Made by a program: the position numbers and the translations under genes. Positions 62,921-63,172 of a DNA stretch of 63,172 bases are shown here, in pieces. Every line of letters begins with the position of its first letter. Position 1 is the stretch's first letter. The DNA is from Flavobacterium sp. (GTDB lineage Bacteria; Bacteroidota; Bacteroidia; Flavobacteriales; Flavobacteriaceae). The notes beneath the pieces were generated by a model, which was given only the letters and a program-made list of their open reading frames with translations, was not told where the DNA came from and ran no database searches. The stretch is taken from assembly GCF_004211145.1 (NCBI RefSeq), contig NZ_SEBS01000021.1:1-63172 (forward strand), in the 5' to 3' direction.

Positions 62921-63172
62921 TTTGTTGTTGTTGTTTTGTTGTTTAATCGTTGAATCGTTTATTCGTTTATTTGAATTAGTGTCTTCCGTTGGGCGATTTT
63001 TTGTTGATTTGTTGATGCGTTGATTTGTTGATTTGAGTCGGTGTCTTCCGTTGGATGATTTGTTGTTGATTTGTTTATGCGTTGATTTGTTTATTTGAAT
63101 CGGTGTCTTCCGTCGGGCGATATTTTGTTGATTTGTTGATGTGTTGATGCGTTTATTTGAATCGGTGTCTTC
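62921..63172 (-). repeat. CAAATCAAC leader array before ppx
   Basis: On the minus strand, tandem units of exactly 62 bases (GAAGACAC at 62979, 63041, 63103 and 63165 on the plus-strand scale) with CAAATCAAC and CATCAAC words, running up to the ppx ATG and off the right edge. Same type as the array at 48541. Confidence 0.9.

Overview
The window looks like chromosomal DNA of a member of the Bacteroidota, most likely the family Flavobacteriaceae (Flavobacterium-like). Evidence: gliding-motility genes gldF and gldG, proteins with type IX secretion C-terminal sorting domains, SD-independent starts, promoters of the Bacteroidota type (TTG, 19 bases, TAnnTTTG), and a flavobacterial gene set (DUF4294, DUF3822, DUF2911, TlpA with DUF4369, single-chain purC). 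I see no phage, insertion sequence, integrase or CRISPR array. Most genes are core or near-core.

Layout. 1-410: three tandem minus-strand promoters and a leader, which probably drive an rRNA operon lying off the left edge. 590-9339: M42 peptidase, two small secreted proteins (one ankyrin), purC, a membrane protein, phoH and a SAM-hydrolase cluster. 9409-13146: gldF, gldG, dnaN. 13596-20929: a LipL32-like secreted protein, aldehyde dehydrogenase, universal stress protein, mnmE, ppa, methyltransferase, DUF2911 and a GlcG-like protein. 21021-26811: ChbG-like deacetylase, a CHASE/PAS histidine kinase cut by a stop codon, a secreted endonuclease I. 26878-32634: VWA/MoxR pair, persulfide-dioxygenase/rhodanese protein, TlpA-like lipoprotein, tRNA-Tyr. 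32640-33240: a tandem repeat that can form conserved hairpins. 33403-37487: XRE/SnoaL locus and an AraC, DUF779, aldehyde dehydrogenase cluster. 37947-50823: pheT, fasciclin protein, GH114-like lipoprotein, large surface protein, kdsB, RecD-like helicase, RCC1 protein, DUF3822, rsmD, membrane protein. 51021-51330: RNase P RNA. 51616-57942: topoisomerase IB, two lipoproteins, a frameshifted Na+/H+ antiporter, and dnaX with an A10 slippery site. 58029-62920: RsbQ-like hydrolase with a PAS histidine kinase, SIR2-like protein, proline-iminopeptidase-like lipoprotein, Ppx/GppA.

The non-coding DNA is the most unusual part. It contains three dispersed copies of a covarying structured element (411-571, 16013-16132, 37705-37822), heptamer-period tandem arrays of unrelated sequence, G-poor CAAATCAAC-type leaders that run up to start codons, long inverted repeats, and the repeat behind tRNA-Tyr. 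One repeat family also appears in frame inside mnmE.

Five genes show reading-frame interruptions: the 21979 kinase, the antiporter, the XRE/SnoaL locus, the start of the PAS kinase, and dnaX. The dnaX site looks programmed. The others may be mutations or base errors in the assembly; sequence alone cannot decide. No complete new defence or metabolic system is evident. All homology statements come from recognition of the sequences by eye, not from database searches.
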